A stretch of 64,000 nt of DNA, from positions 4,038,965 through 4,102,964 of the forward strand of contig NZ_CP104011.1 of assembly GCF_025133575.1 (NCBI RefSeq). Direction: 5' to 3'. The position numbers were made by a program, and so were the translations under genes. Position 1 is the first letter of the stretch. Every line of letters begins with the position of its first letter. Under the pieces are notes generated by a model. The model was not told the DNA's origin and ran no database searches. It saw nothing but the letters and a program-made list of their open reading frames with translations. Source of the stretch: Pseudomonas sp. GCEP-101. GTDB lineage: Bacteria; Pseudomonadota; Gammaproteobacteria; Pseudomonadales; Pseudomonadaceae. This document shows positions 7,940 through 16,423 of this stretch, in pieces.

Positions 7940-9142
7940 TCAATCTCGCTCCGCCAGGGCATGCAGCGCGAAGCTGCGGGCATAGCCTGCCGGGTCGCTG
8001 CCATCCCAGCGGCGGCCGTCGATCAGGGTCGAAGCGCGCATCTCGGTAGTCGGCACGCTGACGTCCACGGCGCTGGCGGCTTCGCGATACAGGTCGAGTT
8101 GCTGGACCTGGCGGGCGATGGCGAGGTAGTCGACGTCCTCGCGCAGCAGACCCCAGCGGCGGAACTGGGTCATGAACCACAGCCCGTCGGAGAGCCAGGG
8201 GTGGTTGGCCTGGCCGTCGTTGAAGAAGCGCAACGGGTGGGCGTCCTGCCAGGCATTGCCCAGGCCGTCCTGGTAACGGCCGAGCAGGCGCGGCTCGATG
8301 CTGGCGAGCGGGGCGTCGACATAGTCTTCGCTGCTGATCAGTTGGGCAGCGCTGCGTCGGTTGTCGTCGCTGGCCTCGATGAAGCGGCTGGCGTCAAGGA
8401 GGCTCATTACCAGGGCGCGGGCGGTGTTGGGGTACTGCTCGACGAAGGCGCGGGTGGTGCCCAGGACTTTTTCCGGGTGGTCCGGCCAGATCTGCTGGCT
8501 GGTGGCGAGGGTGAAGCCCATGCCTTCATCCACGGCCAGCGCGCCCCAGGGACCGCCCGCGCAGAAGCCGTCGATGCGCCCGGCCTTCAGGTGCGCGACC
8601 ATCTGCGCCGGTGGCACCACCAGGCTACGCACGTCCTGCAGCGGGTGAATGCCGTGGCTGGCCAGCCAGTAGTACAGCCACATGGCATGGGTGCCGGTGG
8701 GGAAGGTGTGAGCGAGGGTCAGCGGTGCACCGTGCTGGCGCACGTGGCGTTGCAATGCCCCGGCAGTGGTCACGCCGTCGCGCATCAGCGGGGCCGAGAG
8801 GTTGATCGACTGGCCGTTCTGGCACAGGCCCATGAGCACGGCCATGTCGGTCGCCGGGGCGCCGCCCAGGCCCAGCTGCATGCCATAGATGAGCCCGTAG
8901 AGGCCTTGTGCGGCGTCCAGTTCGCCACTGAGCAGGCGGTCCCGCAGCCCGGCCCAGGAACTCTGCCGCTGCAGGTTGAGGGTCAGCCCGTAAGGCTGGC
9001 CAAAGCCTTGGGTGGCAGCCACCACCAGCGATGCCGAATCGGTGAGGGCCATGAAGCCCAGGTTGAGCGCGGTCTTCTCCGGCGCATCGGAGCCAGCCAC
9101 CCAGGCCAGGTTGTCCGAACGACCGTTGCTGTTGTCGATCAT
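7940..9142 (-). CDS. nasS: NasS, nitrate/nitrite-binding sensor
   Basis: A 400-residue cytoplasmic protein of the NrtA/NasF-type periplasmic-binding fold, without a signal peptide. This is typical of NasS, the ligand-sensing partner that sequesters NasT. Family-like stretches include LNLGFMALTDSASLVVA, GLYGLIYGMQLGLGG and HLKAGRIDGFCAGGPWG. The ATG at 9142 follows AGAGGTG; an in-frame TTG 24 bp upstream has no such site. It forms an operon with nasT and is preceded by its own sigma-54 promoter and ANTAR leader, implying feedback on the sensor pair. Confidence 0.95.
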   Translation of the reverse strand: MIDNSNGRSDNLAWVAGSDAPEKTALNLGFMALTDSASLVVAATQGFGQPYGLTLNLQRQSSWAGLRDRLLSGELDAAQGLYGLIYGMQLGLGGAPATDMAVLMGLCQNGQSINLSAPLMRDGVTTAGALQRHVRQHGAPLTLAHTFPTGTHAMWLYYWLASHGIHPLQDVRSLVVPPAQMVAHLKAGRIDGFCAGGPWGALAVDEGMGFTLATSQQIWPDHPEKVLGTTRAFVEQYPNTARALVMSLLDASRFIEASDDNRRSAAQLISSEDYVDAPLASIEPRLLGRYQDGLGNAWQDAHPLRFFNDGQANHPWLSDGLWFMTQFRRWGLLREDVDYLAIARQVQQLDLYREAASAVDVSVPTTEMRASTLIDGRRWDGSDPAGYARSFALHALAERD

Positions 9143-9180
9143 GTCCACCTCTGAACGCACTCCCAACGCACCTTCAATGC

Positions 9181-9263
9181 AAAAAAAAATGGCGCCGCAC
9201 CACCTGCCGCTGAAGGGAGGTAGTCGCGACGCCGTTGTCGGGGGCGATCCGCCGTTGGATCGC
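9181..9263 (-). promoter_or_regulatory. NasT-type ANTAR leader RNA of nasS-nasT, with intrinsic terminator
   Basis: On the minus strand, hairpin one is GCGATCC-AACGGC-GGATCGC (9244–9263) and hairpin two is CGAC-AACGGC-GTCG (9227–9240). Both hexaloops are identical with A1 and G4. The second overlaps the 5' arm of a long terminator (GGCGTCGC … GCGGCGCC, about 9191–9233) followed by nine U residues. The terminator ends about 40 nt before the nasS start codon. Confidence 0.85.
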
Positions 9264-9278
9264 AGGTATCAGAAGCGC

Positions 9279-9294
9279 AGCAAGGGCTGTGCCA
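9279..9294 (-). promoter_or_regulatory. Sigma-54 -24/-12 promoter of nasS-nasT
   Basis: The minus strand reads TGGCACAGCCCTTGCT, a near-perfect TGGCAC-N5-TTGC element. The predicted start near 9268 lies about 5 nt before the first leader hairpin. The -24 half and N5 spacer are identical to those of the nirB promoter. Confidence 0.85.
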
Positions 9295-9306
9295 GCAGGA
9301 GCGCGG

Positions 9307-9337
9307 AAAAAAGAAGCCCCGCCATGGAGGGCGGGGC
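9307..9337 (-). terminator. Intrinsic terminator upstream of the nasS promoter
   Basis: On the minus strand GCCCCGCC-CTCCAT-GGCGGGGC is followed by TTCTTTTTT. It sits between the acnB terminator and the nasS sigma-54 promoter and would stop any read-through from acnB. Its loop lacks A1/G4, so it is not an ANTAR hairpin. I see no gene in 9338–9505. Confidence 0.7.
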
Positions 9338-9510
9338 GCAGAGGAAGGGAGCGCACCTCTGGAGGGTTCCACAAGGGCACCTGAGCACGGATATCGGCAG
9401 GAGCCTGTCGTCCACCTTAGACCTCGAGGGCCGGGACGCAACCGGTCAATAAGTATTAGGCCCATCGTGAGGGGCGGGCGCAGGCGCTCTAGGTCGGGCC
9501 CTGGAAAAGA

Positions 9511-9538
9511 AAAAGCCCCGCACTCAGGCGGGGCTTTT
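9511..9538 (-). terminator. Intrinsic terminator of acnB
   Basis: AAAAGCCCCGC-actcag-GCGGGGCTTTT, an 11-bp symmetric stem just past the acnB stop codon. It has A/T tracts on both sides and could work in either direction. Confidence 0.85.
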
Positions 9539-9555
9539 CATCACGCGGGGATCAC

Positions 9556-12165
9556 TCAGACCTGGACGGCCGGGATCTTCGCGTTGGCTGCCGCTTCACG
9601 GAACTCGGCGATCTGGTCGAAGCTCAGGTAGCGGTAGATATCGGCAGACATGCTGTCGATGTCCTTCGCGTAGGCCATGTACTCCTCGACGGTCGGCAGC
9701 TTGCCGATGATCGAAGCGACAGCGGCCAGCTCGGCGGATGCCAGGAACACGTCGGTGGCGTCGCCCAGACGGTTCGGGAAGTTACGGGTCGAGGTGGAGA
9801 CCACGGTGGAACCGGTCTGCACGCGAGCCTGGTTGCCCATGCACAGCGAGCAGCCCGGCATTTCCATGCGCGCGCCAGCCTTGCCGTAGATGCCGTAGTA
9901 GCCTTCTTCAGTCAGCTGGTGGGCGTCCATCTTGGTCGGCGGAGCCAGCCACAGACGGGTCGGAATGCCACCCTTGACCTTGTCCAGCAGTTTGCCGGCA
10001 GCGCGGAAGTGACCGATGTTGGTCATGCAGGAACCGATGAAGACTTCATCGATCTTGCGGCCTTCGACGCTGGACAGCAGACGAGCGTCGTCCGGGTCGT
10101 TCGGAGCGCAGAGTACCGGCTCCTTGACGTCGGCCAGGTCGATCTCGATGACCGCGGCGTACTCGGCGTCCTTGTCGGCTTCCAGCAGTTGCGGGTTGGC
10201 CAGCCAGGCTTCCATCGCTTGCGCGCGGCGCTCCAGGGTGCGGGCGTCGCCGTAGCCTTCGCCGATCATCCAGCGCAGCAGGGTGATGTTGGACTTCAGG
10301 TACTCGGCGATGGCCTCTTCCGGCAGCTTGATGGTGCAGCCGGCAGCCGAACGCTCGGCGGAGGCGTCGGACAGCTCGAAGGCTTGCTCGACGGTCAGGT
10401 CGTTCAGACCTTCGATCTCGAGGATGCGGCCGGAGAAGATGTTCTTCTTGCCTTTCTTCTCGACGGTCAGCAGGCCAGCCTGGATGGCGTAGTAGGGGAT
10501 CGCATGGACCAGGTCACGCAGGGTGATGCCCGGCTGCAGCTTGCCCTTGAAGCGCACCAGAACCGATTCGGGCATGTCCAGCGGCATCACGCCGGTGGCA
10601 GCGGCGAAGGCCACCAGGCCGGAACCGGCCGGGAAGCTGATGCCGATCGGGAAGCGGGTGTGCGAGTCGCCGCCGGTGCCGACGGTGTCAGGCAGTAGCA
10701 TGCGGTTCAGCCAGCTGTGGATGATGCCGTCGCCCGGACGCAGGGAGACACCGCCGCGGGTCATGATGAAGTCCGGCAGGGTGTGGTGGGTCTTGACGTC
10801 GATCGGCTTCGGATAGGCAGCGGTGTGGCAGAAGGACTGCATCACCAGGTCGGCGGAGAAGCCCAGGCAAGCCAGGTCTTTCAGCTCGTCGCGGGTCATC
10901 GGGCCGGTGGTGTCCTGGGAACCGACGGTGGTCATCTTCGGTTCGCAGTAGGTGCCCGGACGTACGCCCTGGCCTTCCGGCAGACCGCAGGCGCGGCCAA
11001 CCATCTTCTGTGCGAGGGTGAAGCCCTTGCCGCTGTCGGCCGGTGCTTCCGGCTTCTTGAACAGGTCGGATGCAGGCAGGCCCAGCTCGGCGCGGGCTTT
11101 CTCGGTCAGGCCACGGCCAACGATCAGCGGGATACGGCCGCCGGCGCGGACTTCGTCCAGCAGGACCGGAGTCTTCAGCTCGAAGGTGGTGACCACTTCG
11201 CCGCTGTCATGACGCACGACCTTGCCTTCGTACGGGTACACGTCGATGACGTCGCCCATGGCCAGGTTGGTGCAGTCGAATTCGATCGGCAGGGCGCCGG
11301 CGTCTTCCATGGTGTTGTAGAAGATCGGGGCGATCTTGGTGCCGAAGCAGAAGCCGCCAGCGCGCTTGTTCGGTACGTAGGGGATGTCGTCGCCGAAGAA
11401 CCACAGCACCGAGTTGGTGGCGGATTTACGGGACGAACCGGTGCCGACCACGTCGCCGACGTAGGCAACCGGGAAGCCCTTGGCCTTGACGGCTTCGATC
11501 TGCTTCAGCGGGCCGACGGAGCCCGGCTGAACCGGCTCGATGCCGTCGCGAGCCATTTTCAGCATGGCCAGGGCGTGCAGCGGGATGTCAGGGCGCGACC
11601 AGGCGTCCGGAGCGGGGGACAGGTCGTCGGTGTTGGTTTCGCCGGGGACCTTGAACACGGTCAGGGTCAGCTTCTCGGCGACGGCCGGACGGGCCTTGAA
11701 CCACTCGCCATCGGCCCAGGACTGCAGCACGGCCTTGGCGGCGGCGTTGCCCTTCTTGGCGCGTTCGGCGACGTCGTGGAAGGCGTCGAACATCAGCAGG
11801 GTGTGCTTGAGTTGCTCGGCGGCGACATCGGCCAGCTCGGCGCTGTCCAGCAGCTCGACCATGGTGGCGATGTTGTAGCCGCCCTGCATGGTGCCCAGCA
11901 GCTCGACGGCGCGGGTCTTGGTCAGCAGCGGGGAAGTGGCTTCACCCTTGGCGACGGCAGAGAGGAAGCCGGCCTTGACGTAGGCGGCTTCGTCCACGCC
12001 CGGCGGTACGCGGTTGGTGATCAGGTCGAGGAGAAATTCTTCTTCGCCGGCCGGCGGGTTCTTCAGGAGTTCGACCAGACCAGCGGTCTGTTCGGCGTTC
12101 AGCGGCTGGGGCACGACGCCCTGGGCGGCACGCTCTTCTACGTGTTTGCGATAGGCTTCAAGCAC
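9556..12165 (-). CDS. acnB: Aconitate hydratase B
   Basis: An 869-residue TCA-cycle enzyme interconverting citrate and isocitrate, also able to act on 2-methylcitrate intermediates; the length matches the AcnB family. Fe-S cluster cysteines appear in [12 protein letters not shown] (about 711) and GCSLCMGNQ (about 770 and 773), and the [17 protein letters not shown] active-site regions are intact. The start is a GTG at 12165 ([15 protein letters not shown]) after GAGGGA; an upstream in-frame Met has no support. It is transcribed alone, with a long upstream region containing a perfect 17-bp inverted repeat. Confidence 0.97.
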   Translation of the reverse strand: MLEAYRKHVEERAAQGVVPQPLNAEQTAGLVELLKNPPAGEEEFLLDLITNRVPPGVDEAAYVKAGFLSAVAKGEATSPLLTKTRAVELLGTMQGGYNIATMVELLDSAELADVAAEQLKHTLLMFDAFHDVAERAKKGNAAAKAVLQSWADGEWFKARPAVAEKLTLTVFKVPGETNTDDLSPAPDAWSRPDIPLHALAMLKMARDGIEPVQPGSVGPLKQIEAVKAKGFPVAYVGDVVGTGSSRKSATNSVLWFFGDDIPYVPNKRAGGFCFGTKIAPIFYNTMEDAGALPIEFDCTNLAMGDVIDVYPYEGKVVRHDSGEVVTTFELKTPVLLDEVRAGGRIPLIVGRGLTEKARAELGLPASDLFKKPEAPADSGKGFTLAQKMVGRACGLPEGQGVRPGTYCEPKMTTVGSQDTTGPMTRDELKDLACLGFSADLVMQSFCHTAAYPKPIDVKTHHTLPDFIMTRGGVSLRPGDGIIHSWLNRMLLPDTVGTGGDSHTRFPIGISFPAGSGLVAFAAATGVMPLDMPESVLVRFKGKLQPGITLRDLVHAIPYYAIQAGLLTVEKKGKKNIFSGRILEIEGLNDLTVEQAFELSDASAERSAAGCTIKLPEEAIAEYLKSNITLLRWMIGEGYGDARTLERRAQAMEAWLANPQLLEADKDAEYAAVIEIDLADVKEPVLCAPNDPDDARLLSSVEGRKIDEVFIGSCMTNIGHFRAAGKLLDKVKGGIPTRLWLAPPTKMDAHQLTEEGYYGIYGKAGARMEMPGCSLCMGNQARVQTGSTVVSTSTRNFPNRLGDATDVFLASAELAAVASIIGKLPTVEEYMAYAKDIDSMSADIYRYLSFDQIAEFREAAANAKIPAVQV

Positions 12166-12283
12166 AGTATTTCCCTCATCAGTGGTCCCGGAGGACGCGT
12201 ATCCAGGAGACCCCTCCGATCCATTCGTCAGGCATGGTGGACGGTAATCCACTGACCTACGACGGCACCGGCGATCTCCGGGC

Positions 12284-12408
12284 AGAAGCTGTTTTCAAAG
12301 TTTTACGCCGGGGTGGCCTGGGACTGATGGGGCTGGACGCTTGAGGGGAGCGCCCAGACCGCGCGGCTGCCGGAATCTGTGCTTCGTGACGCTTTGAAAA
12401 CAGCTTCT
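12284..12408. repeat. Perfect 17-bp inverted repeat upstream of acnB
   Basis: AGAAGCTGTTTTCAAAG (12284–12300) and its exact reverse complement CTTTGAAAACAGCTTCT (12392–12408) are separated by 91 bp without a gene. The unit lies downstream of the putative acnB promoter, so it would fold into a long hairpin in the acnB 5' UTR, or it could be a small MITE-like insertion. No clear target-site duplication flanks it. Confidence 0.8.
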
Positions 12409-12438
12409 TTCGGACAATGACGCCAAAAAGGCGCAGCC

Positions 12439-12467
12439 ATTCTAATGGAATTAATGGGCCTTGGTAA
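12439..12467 (-). promoter_or_regulatory. Putative sigma-70 promoter of acnB
   Basis: The minus strand has TTACCA (12462–12467), a 17-bp spacer and TAGAAT (12439–12444). Together with the inverted repeat this would give a 5' UTR of about 270 nt before the GTG start. The stretch from 12166 to 12547 holds no gene. Confidence 0.45.
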
Positions 12468-12547
12468 GCGGGTTCGCTTGGCACCTGAGGGTGATCTTGC
12501 CTAGACAAAGGGCTAACATGCCCGCTTTGCCAGCTACCTGTTTCCCC

Positions 12548-13024
12548 ATGTCTTCTCAGCGCATCAAAACCCCCTGTGTCGGGCTCTGCTCGACGGTCTA
12601 TGGCGACCTGGTCTGCCGTGGCTGCAAGCGTTTCCACCACGAGGTGGTGAACTGGAACCGCTACGGCGACGAGGAGAAGCGGGCGGTCCTGAGCCGTCTG
12701 GAGGTCCTGCTGGCGCAGGTGATGATGGCCAAGCTGGAAGTCTTCGATCAGGCCTTGCTGCGCAGCCAGCTGGAGCAGCGGCAGATTCGCTTCGTGCCCG
12801 AGCAGTCGCCCTATTGCTGGGCCTACCAGTTGATCGCCCGCGGCTCGCGGATGATCAACCAGATCGAGGCCTACGGGCTGGCGCTGCTGCCCGAATTCCG
12901 CGGCTGGCCGCTGCCGGACCTGCGTGACGCCATCGACAAGGAGTTCTTCATCCTTTCCGAGGCGCATTACGAGCGTTACATCGCGCCAAGCTTCCTGGCC
13001 AACGGGCTGGAGTCGCGGGTCTGA
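12548..13024 (+). CDS. DUF1289 domain protein
   Basis: A 158-residue cytoplasmic protein. The N-terminal DUF1289 module has four cysteines in KTPCVGLCSTVYGDLVCRGCKRF, a spacing suggesting a metal or Fe-S site, followed by HHEVVNWNRYGDEEKRAVLSRLE. The rest (about 60–158) is helical and unassigned. Start ATG 12548 (MSSQRIKTPC) is chosen because the conserved domain begins there. An in-frame ATG at 12518 with AAAGGG before it is possible and would add 10 residues. It is monocistronic, divergent from acnB and followed by a terminator. Function unknown. Confidence 0.85.
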   Translation: MSSQRIKTPCVGLCSTVYGDLVCRGCKRFHHEVVNWNRYGDEEKRAVLSRLEVLLAQVMMAKLEVFDQALLRSQLEQRQIRFVPEQSPYCWAYQLIARGSRMINQIEAYGLALLPEFRGWPLPDLRDAIDKEFFILSEAHYERYIAPSFLANGLESRV

Positions 13025-13040
13025 TCGCCGCCGTGCAATA

Positions 13041-13067
13041 AGAAAGCCGCCCGATGGGCGGCTTTCT
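13041..13067 (+). terminator. Intrinsic terminator after the DUF1289 gene
   Basis: AGAAAGCCGCCC-gat-GGGCGGCTTTCT, directly after the stop codon, with a T-rich tail. The symmetric A/T flanks allow bidirectional use. Confidence 0.8.
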
Positions 13068-13071
13068 GCTT

Positions 13072-13151
13072 TTGTAGGAGCGAGCATGCTCACGAACGGG
13101 ATTCCCGGTAACTGCGGCGCCGGGCTGGTTCGCGAGCAAGCTTGCTCCTAT
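13072..13151. repeat. REP inverted pair
   Basis: TGTAGGAGCGAGCATGCTCACGAA and the facing TTCGCGAGCAAGCTTGCTCCTA flank about 30 bp. The left copy has a few substitutions relative to the other REPs. It lies between the convergent DUF1289 and Usp genes. Confidence 0.85.
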
Positions 13152-13164
13152 AGCTGCAGGCGCA

Positions 13165-14028
13165 TCACGGTTTGGCGGCGAGCTCCTCGAGGTGGGCGAT
13201 GATGTCCTCCGGCTTGAGCACCAGGACGTCGCTGGCCAGCGAGTCCAGCACCACTTCGGCGGTGTTGCCGATCAGTGCGCCGGACAGGCCGGTGCGCGCC
13301 ACGCTGCCGATCACCGTCACGGCGACGTCAAGGTTATGCGCCGCGCGGGGGATCAGTACGTCCGCCGGGCCTTCCTCGATGTGCAGGTGCTGGTCGTCCA
13401 CGCCGTATTCGGCCTGGAACGCCTTGCAGGCTTCGCGGTACTTGGCTTCGATGGTCTCGCTGAGCTGGAAGGTCGGGTCGGCCGCCGAAAGCATGGGCGA
13501 GGGATGGGCACTGATGACATGCAACTGCCCGTGGGCGAGGCCAGCGATGTCATAGGCGTGGCTGACGATGCCGGCATGCAGGGTGCGGTGCTCGATGTCG
13601 TTATTGCCGACGTCCACCGCGGCGAGGATGTTGCGTCCGGCCCAGGGTAGGCTGGTCTTCACCAGCAGCACGGGCGCCGGGCAGAAGCGCAGCAGCTTCC
13701 AGTCGTCCGGGGTGAGGAGGGCCTTCTTCAGCGGGTTGTCGGGGCTGTGCTGCTTGACCACCAGGCCGCAGCCTTCGGCCTGCTGCTCGGCGATGATGGT
13801 CTGGTGCAGATTGTCCTTCCAGGCCTGGCGGCTGGAGGCGCTGAAACCTTCCTGGCGCAGCACGTCGGCCACTTCCTCGAGCTTGGCGCTGTAGTCGGCG
13901 CGCCGCTCGCAGGCCAGCAGGTGCAGGTGCGACTGGGTCACGCTGGCGATCAGGCGCGCCCGTTTCAGTGCGAGACCTTCCGGCTGGTCCGGGTCCACGA
14001 CTACGAGGATGCTACGGATGGCTTGCAT
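13165..14028 (-). CDS. Tandem universal stress protein (UspE-like)
   Basis: A 287-residue protein made of two UspA domains (about 1–140 and 150–285). The second ends with the ATP-binding signature region VIGSVARTGLSGALIGNTAEVVL. The first, starting QAIRSILVVVDPDQPEG, has a less clear nucleotide motif. Two-domain Usp proteins act in starvation, oxidative and anaerobic stress tolerance in the cytoplasm. The ATG at 14028 is preceded by AGGGAGA; longer upstream frames are not supported. Equivalent to PA1789 by position. Confidence 0.9.
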   Translation of the reverse strand: MQAIRSILVVVDPDQPEGLALKRARLIASVTQSHLHLLACERRADYSAKLEEVADVLRQEGFSASSRQAWKDNLHQTIIAEQQAEGCGLVVKQHSPDNPLKKALLTPDDWKLLRFCPAPVLLVKTSLPWAGRNILAAVDVGNNDIEHRTLHAGIVSHAYDIAGLAHGQLHVISAHPSPMLSAADPTFQLSETIEAKYREACKAFQAEYGVDDQHLHIEEGPADVLIPRAAHNLDVAVTVIGSVARTGLSGALIGNTAEVVLDSLASDVLVLKPEDIIAHLEELAAKP

Positions 14029-14200
14029 GATCGTCTCCCTTCGTGCGCGTTGTTTATGTGGGACAACTGTAGTCGGGATATCTCGTTCATGACGTTGAGG
14101 CATATCAACGGCCGACGCTGGTTCCGCGCGGTGGCATTCGTATAATGCTCCGCCTTTATGACACCGGCCAGCCGGTGGGTCGCGTCCTCGGAGCTTGAAC

Positions 14201-14812
14201 ATGTTGTCTGAAATCAGGGAATTCCTCGGTTGTGCCACGCCCGATGCGTGGGTGGAAGCCGCGTTGCGGGATCAGGCGGTGATGCTGATCGACCACAAGA
14301 ACAACGAGTTCAAGGCCGCCAGCACGGCCCTGGCCCTGATCGCCAAGTACAGCGCCCACGAGGAACTGGTGAACTTCATGTCGCGCCTGGCCCGCGAGGA
14401 GCTGCGCCACCACGAGCAGGTGCTGGCGATCCTGAAGAAGCGCGGTATCCCGCTGCGGCCGATTTCCGCCGGCCGCTACGCCTCCGGCCTGCGCGCCGTG
14501 GTGCGTAACCATGAGCCGCAGAAGCTGGTGGACACCCTGATCGTCGGCGCCTTCATCGAGTGCCGCAGCTGCGAGCGTTTCGCCGCGCTGGTGGATCACC
14601 TGGATGCGGATCTGGCGAAATTCTACGGCTCGCTGCTGAAATCCGAGGCGCGGCACTTCCAGGGCTACCTGAGCCTGGCGCGCCGTTACGGTGACGATGC
14701 CGATATCGAGCGCCGCGTGGCGGAGATTCGCGAGGTGGAGGCTGGCCTGATCCAGTCGCCGGACAGCGAGTTCCGCTTCCACAGCGGTGTGCCGGTGGAG
14801 CAGGCGGCCTGA
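14201..14812 (+). CDS. miaE: tRNA-(ms2io6A)-hydroxylase
   Basis: A 203-residue di-iron enzyme that hydroxylates ms2i6A-37 in tRNAs reading U-starting codons. The ferritin-like helix bundle shows the expected carboxylate/His ligands in HKNNEFKAAS, REELRHHEQV, FIECRSCERF and SEARHFQGY. Start ATG 14201 follows GGAG with 7-nt spacing; a TTG two codons upstream is less likely. A terminator follows directly, so the gene is probably transcribed alone. Confidence 0.93.
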   Translation: MLSEIREFLGCATPDAWVEAALRDQAVMLIDHKNNEFKAASTALALIAKYSAHEELVNFMSRLAREELRHHEQVLAILKKRGIPLRPISAGRYASGLRAVVRNHEPQKLVDTLIVGAFIECRSCERFAALVDHLDADLAKFYGSLLKSEARHFQGYLSLARRYGDDADIERRVAEIREVEAGLIQSPDSEFRFHSGVPVEQAA

Positions 14813-14830
14813 GGCCCTCGCTGGAATGAA

Positions 14831-14854
14831 AAAAGCGCCCAATCGGGCGCTTTT
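14831..14854 (+). terminator. Intrinsic terminator of miaE
   Basis: AAAAGCGCCC-aatc-GGGCGCTTTT, a 10-bp stem with a tetraloop immediately after the stop codon, then a T-rich run. Confidence 0.85.
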
Positions 14855-14866
14855 CTTTGCCGCTTT

Positions 14867-14960
14867 TGTAGGACCGAGGGGGTGCCCGGTTCTTGCTCGC
14901 GAACCCGCCCAGTCAGCGGAGCCGCCGGGAAATCTGTTCGCGAGCAAGCTCGCTCCTACA
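14867..14960. repeat. REP inverted pair, left copy interrupted
   Basis: The right copy is intact (TTCGCGAGCAAGCTCGCTCCTACA). The left copy reads TGTAGGACCGAG, then 13 extra bases (14879–14891), then CTTGCTCGCGAA. Removing those bases restores the REP core seen elsewhere in the window. Confidence 0.8.
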
Positions 14961-14973
14961 AAAAGAGCCGGGC

Positions 14974-16302
14974 TCAGTCCTTCACCTTCAGGTCCAGCGC
15001 CAGGTCACGCGCGGCCTTGGTGGCCAGGACGCCCATCAGTTGGCCGATTTCGTCCTGGCGGCTGCTGGCGCTGGTCGAGCCGCCGGCCATCATCACGCTG
15101 GGCACCGGGGCCTGGGCGGCGGCTTCGGCCCACACCTTGTTGATGGCGATCAGCGCGTCCAGCTTGGGTTGCAGCGCGCCGTCGGCCTTGATCACCGCTT
15201 CACGGGCATAGGCATCGGCGTCCGCGGTGATCTTGGTGGCCTGGGCGGTCACGGTGGCTTTATCGCGCAGCAATTCGGCGGTCTGCTTCTCGATCTCGGC
15301 GCGCTGCTTCTCGCGCTCGGCGTTGATCACGGCCAGTTGCTTCTCGGTTTCCGCCTGGGTCGTGCGCTCGATCTGGTCGCGCAGGGTTTCCTGGCGCTTG
15401 GCTTCCACTTCCTTCTCGCCGCGGGCGGTGACCAGCAGCTTCTCTTCCTCTTCCTTCAGGCGGTTCTGGCGGGCCACGGCCAGTTCGGCCAGCGCCTGCT
15501 GCACCTTGACCATGCGCTGCTTGTACTGCGGGTTCGGGTCGACGTTGGTGATGCGTGCCTCCACCACTTCCACACCGAACTTGCGGAACTGCTGCTGCTT
15601 GCGCACCGGGATGCCCTTGGCGTCGGTGACCTTCTCGGTGACGAACTGGCTGGCGTTGTTGTCGCCGAAGCTGCCCTGTTCGGTGCCGGCCTGGAGGATG
15701 GCGGTCTGGTGCGGTACGGCGCCGCGCGGGCCGCGGACTTCCTTGCGCTTGATCAGGTACAGGCCGTCGTTGAGCTGGTTTTCGAACTCCGCGGCGAATT
15801 CGCTGCGGGCGCCGGCGTAATAGTCGTCGGCGGTCATCAGCGAGGCGGTGGCCTGCAGGGTTTCCTTGATCGCCGGGACCAGTGCGGTACGGATGAAGTT
15901 GTCCGGGTTGCGATATTCCTGGGCCATCTTCAGGAACTGGTCGCCGCCGGGCAGGCGGAATCGCGCCGAGGATTCCACCTTGGCGTCCACGTTGCCGAGG
16001 AAGACGATGGGGAAGGCTTCGATGGTGGCGCCCAGTGCGTCGTTGTCGGGGTTGTTGTCGTTCTCGTCCATGACCAGCACGGACTGCACGCTGATGGCTT
16101 TCTTCCAGGTGGTGGCGCGGCCGAACCACTTGGTGGCGTAGCCGACGTCGTCGACGACCTTCTCGTCGCCGAAGATGGTCCGCACGTGGGTCATGTAGCC
16201 GGCTTCGTTATAGAAGAAGATGCCGTTGAAGAGGATGAAGGCCGCGGCGACCAGGGCGAGGGGCAGGGCGCCGAACTTGATGAGGTTTTCCTTGCTGAAC
16301 AT
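14974..16302 (-). CDS. SPFH/band-7 domain membrane protein
   Basis: A 442-residue protein with one N-terminal membrane helix (about 10–30, LPLALVAAAFILFNGIFF). An SPFH/prohibitin-like domain (about 35–260) is followed by a long charged coiled coil rich in Glu, Arg and Ala (about 265–370: LKEEEEKLLVTARGEKEVEA). The C-terminal region begins AVIKADGALQPKLDALIAINKVWAEAAAQ. Such proteins form ring-like membrane scaffolds and often modulate proteases; the exact role here is unknown. The ATG at 16302 follows AAGGAAGAG. A short gap with no visible gene separates it from lpxH. Confidence 0.85.
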   Translation of the reverse strand: MFSKENLIKFGALPLALVAAAFILFNGIFFYNEAGYMTHVRTIFGDEKVVDDVGYATKWFGRATTWKKAISVQSVLVMDENDNNPDNDALGATIEAFPIVFLGNVDAKVESSARFRLPGGDQFLKMAQEYRNPDNFIRTALVPAIKETLQATASLMTADDYYAGARSEFAAEFENQLNDGLYLIKRKEVRGPRGAVPHQTAILQAGTEQGSFGDNNASQFVTEKVTDAKGIPVRKQQQFRKFGVEVVEARITNVDPNPQYKQRMVKVQQALAELAVARQNRLKEEEEKLLVTARGEKEVEAKRQETLRDQIERTTQAETEKQLAVINAEREKQRAEIEKQTAELLRDKATVTAQATKITADADAYAREAVIKADGALQPKLDALIAINKVWAEAAAQAPVPSVMMAGGSTSASSRQDEIGQLMGVLATKAARDLALDLKVKD

Positions 16303-16423
16303 GTCTCTTCCTTGAGTGAGCAAACCGCGAATGCTGCGCAAGGCCGCCGGGGTTGGTCAAGAGGCGATGTCTGACAGTGCGGGTGGGTTAACGGCAGAAG
16401 GCCACCTTGCGGTGGCCGGCCGT

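Noticed and set aside
12479..12500. Sigma-54-like TGGCAC…TTGC before the DUF1289 gene
   Set aside because: The GG to GC spacing is 17 bp rather than the required 10 bp.
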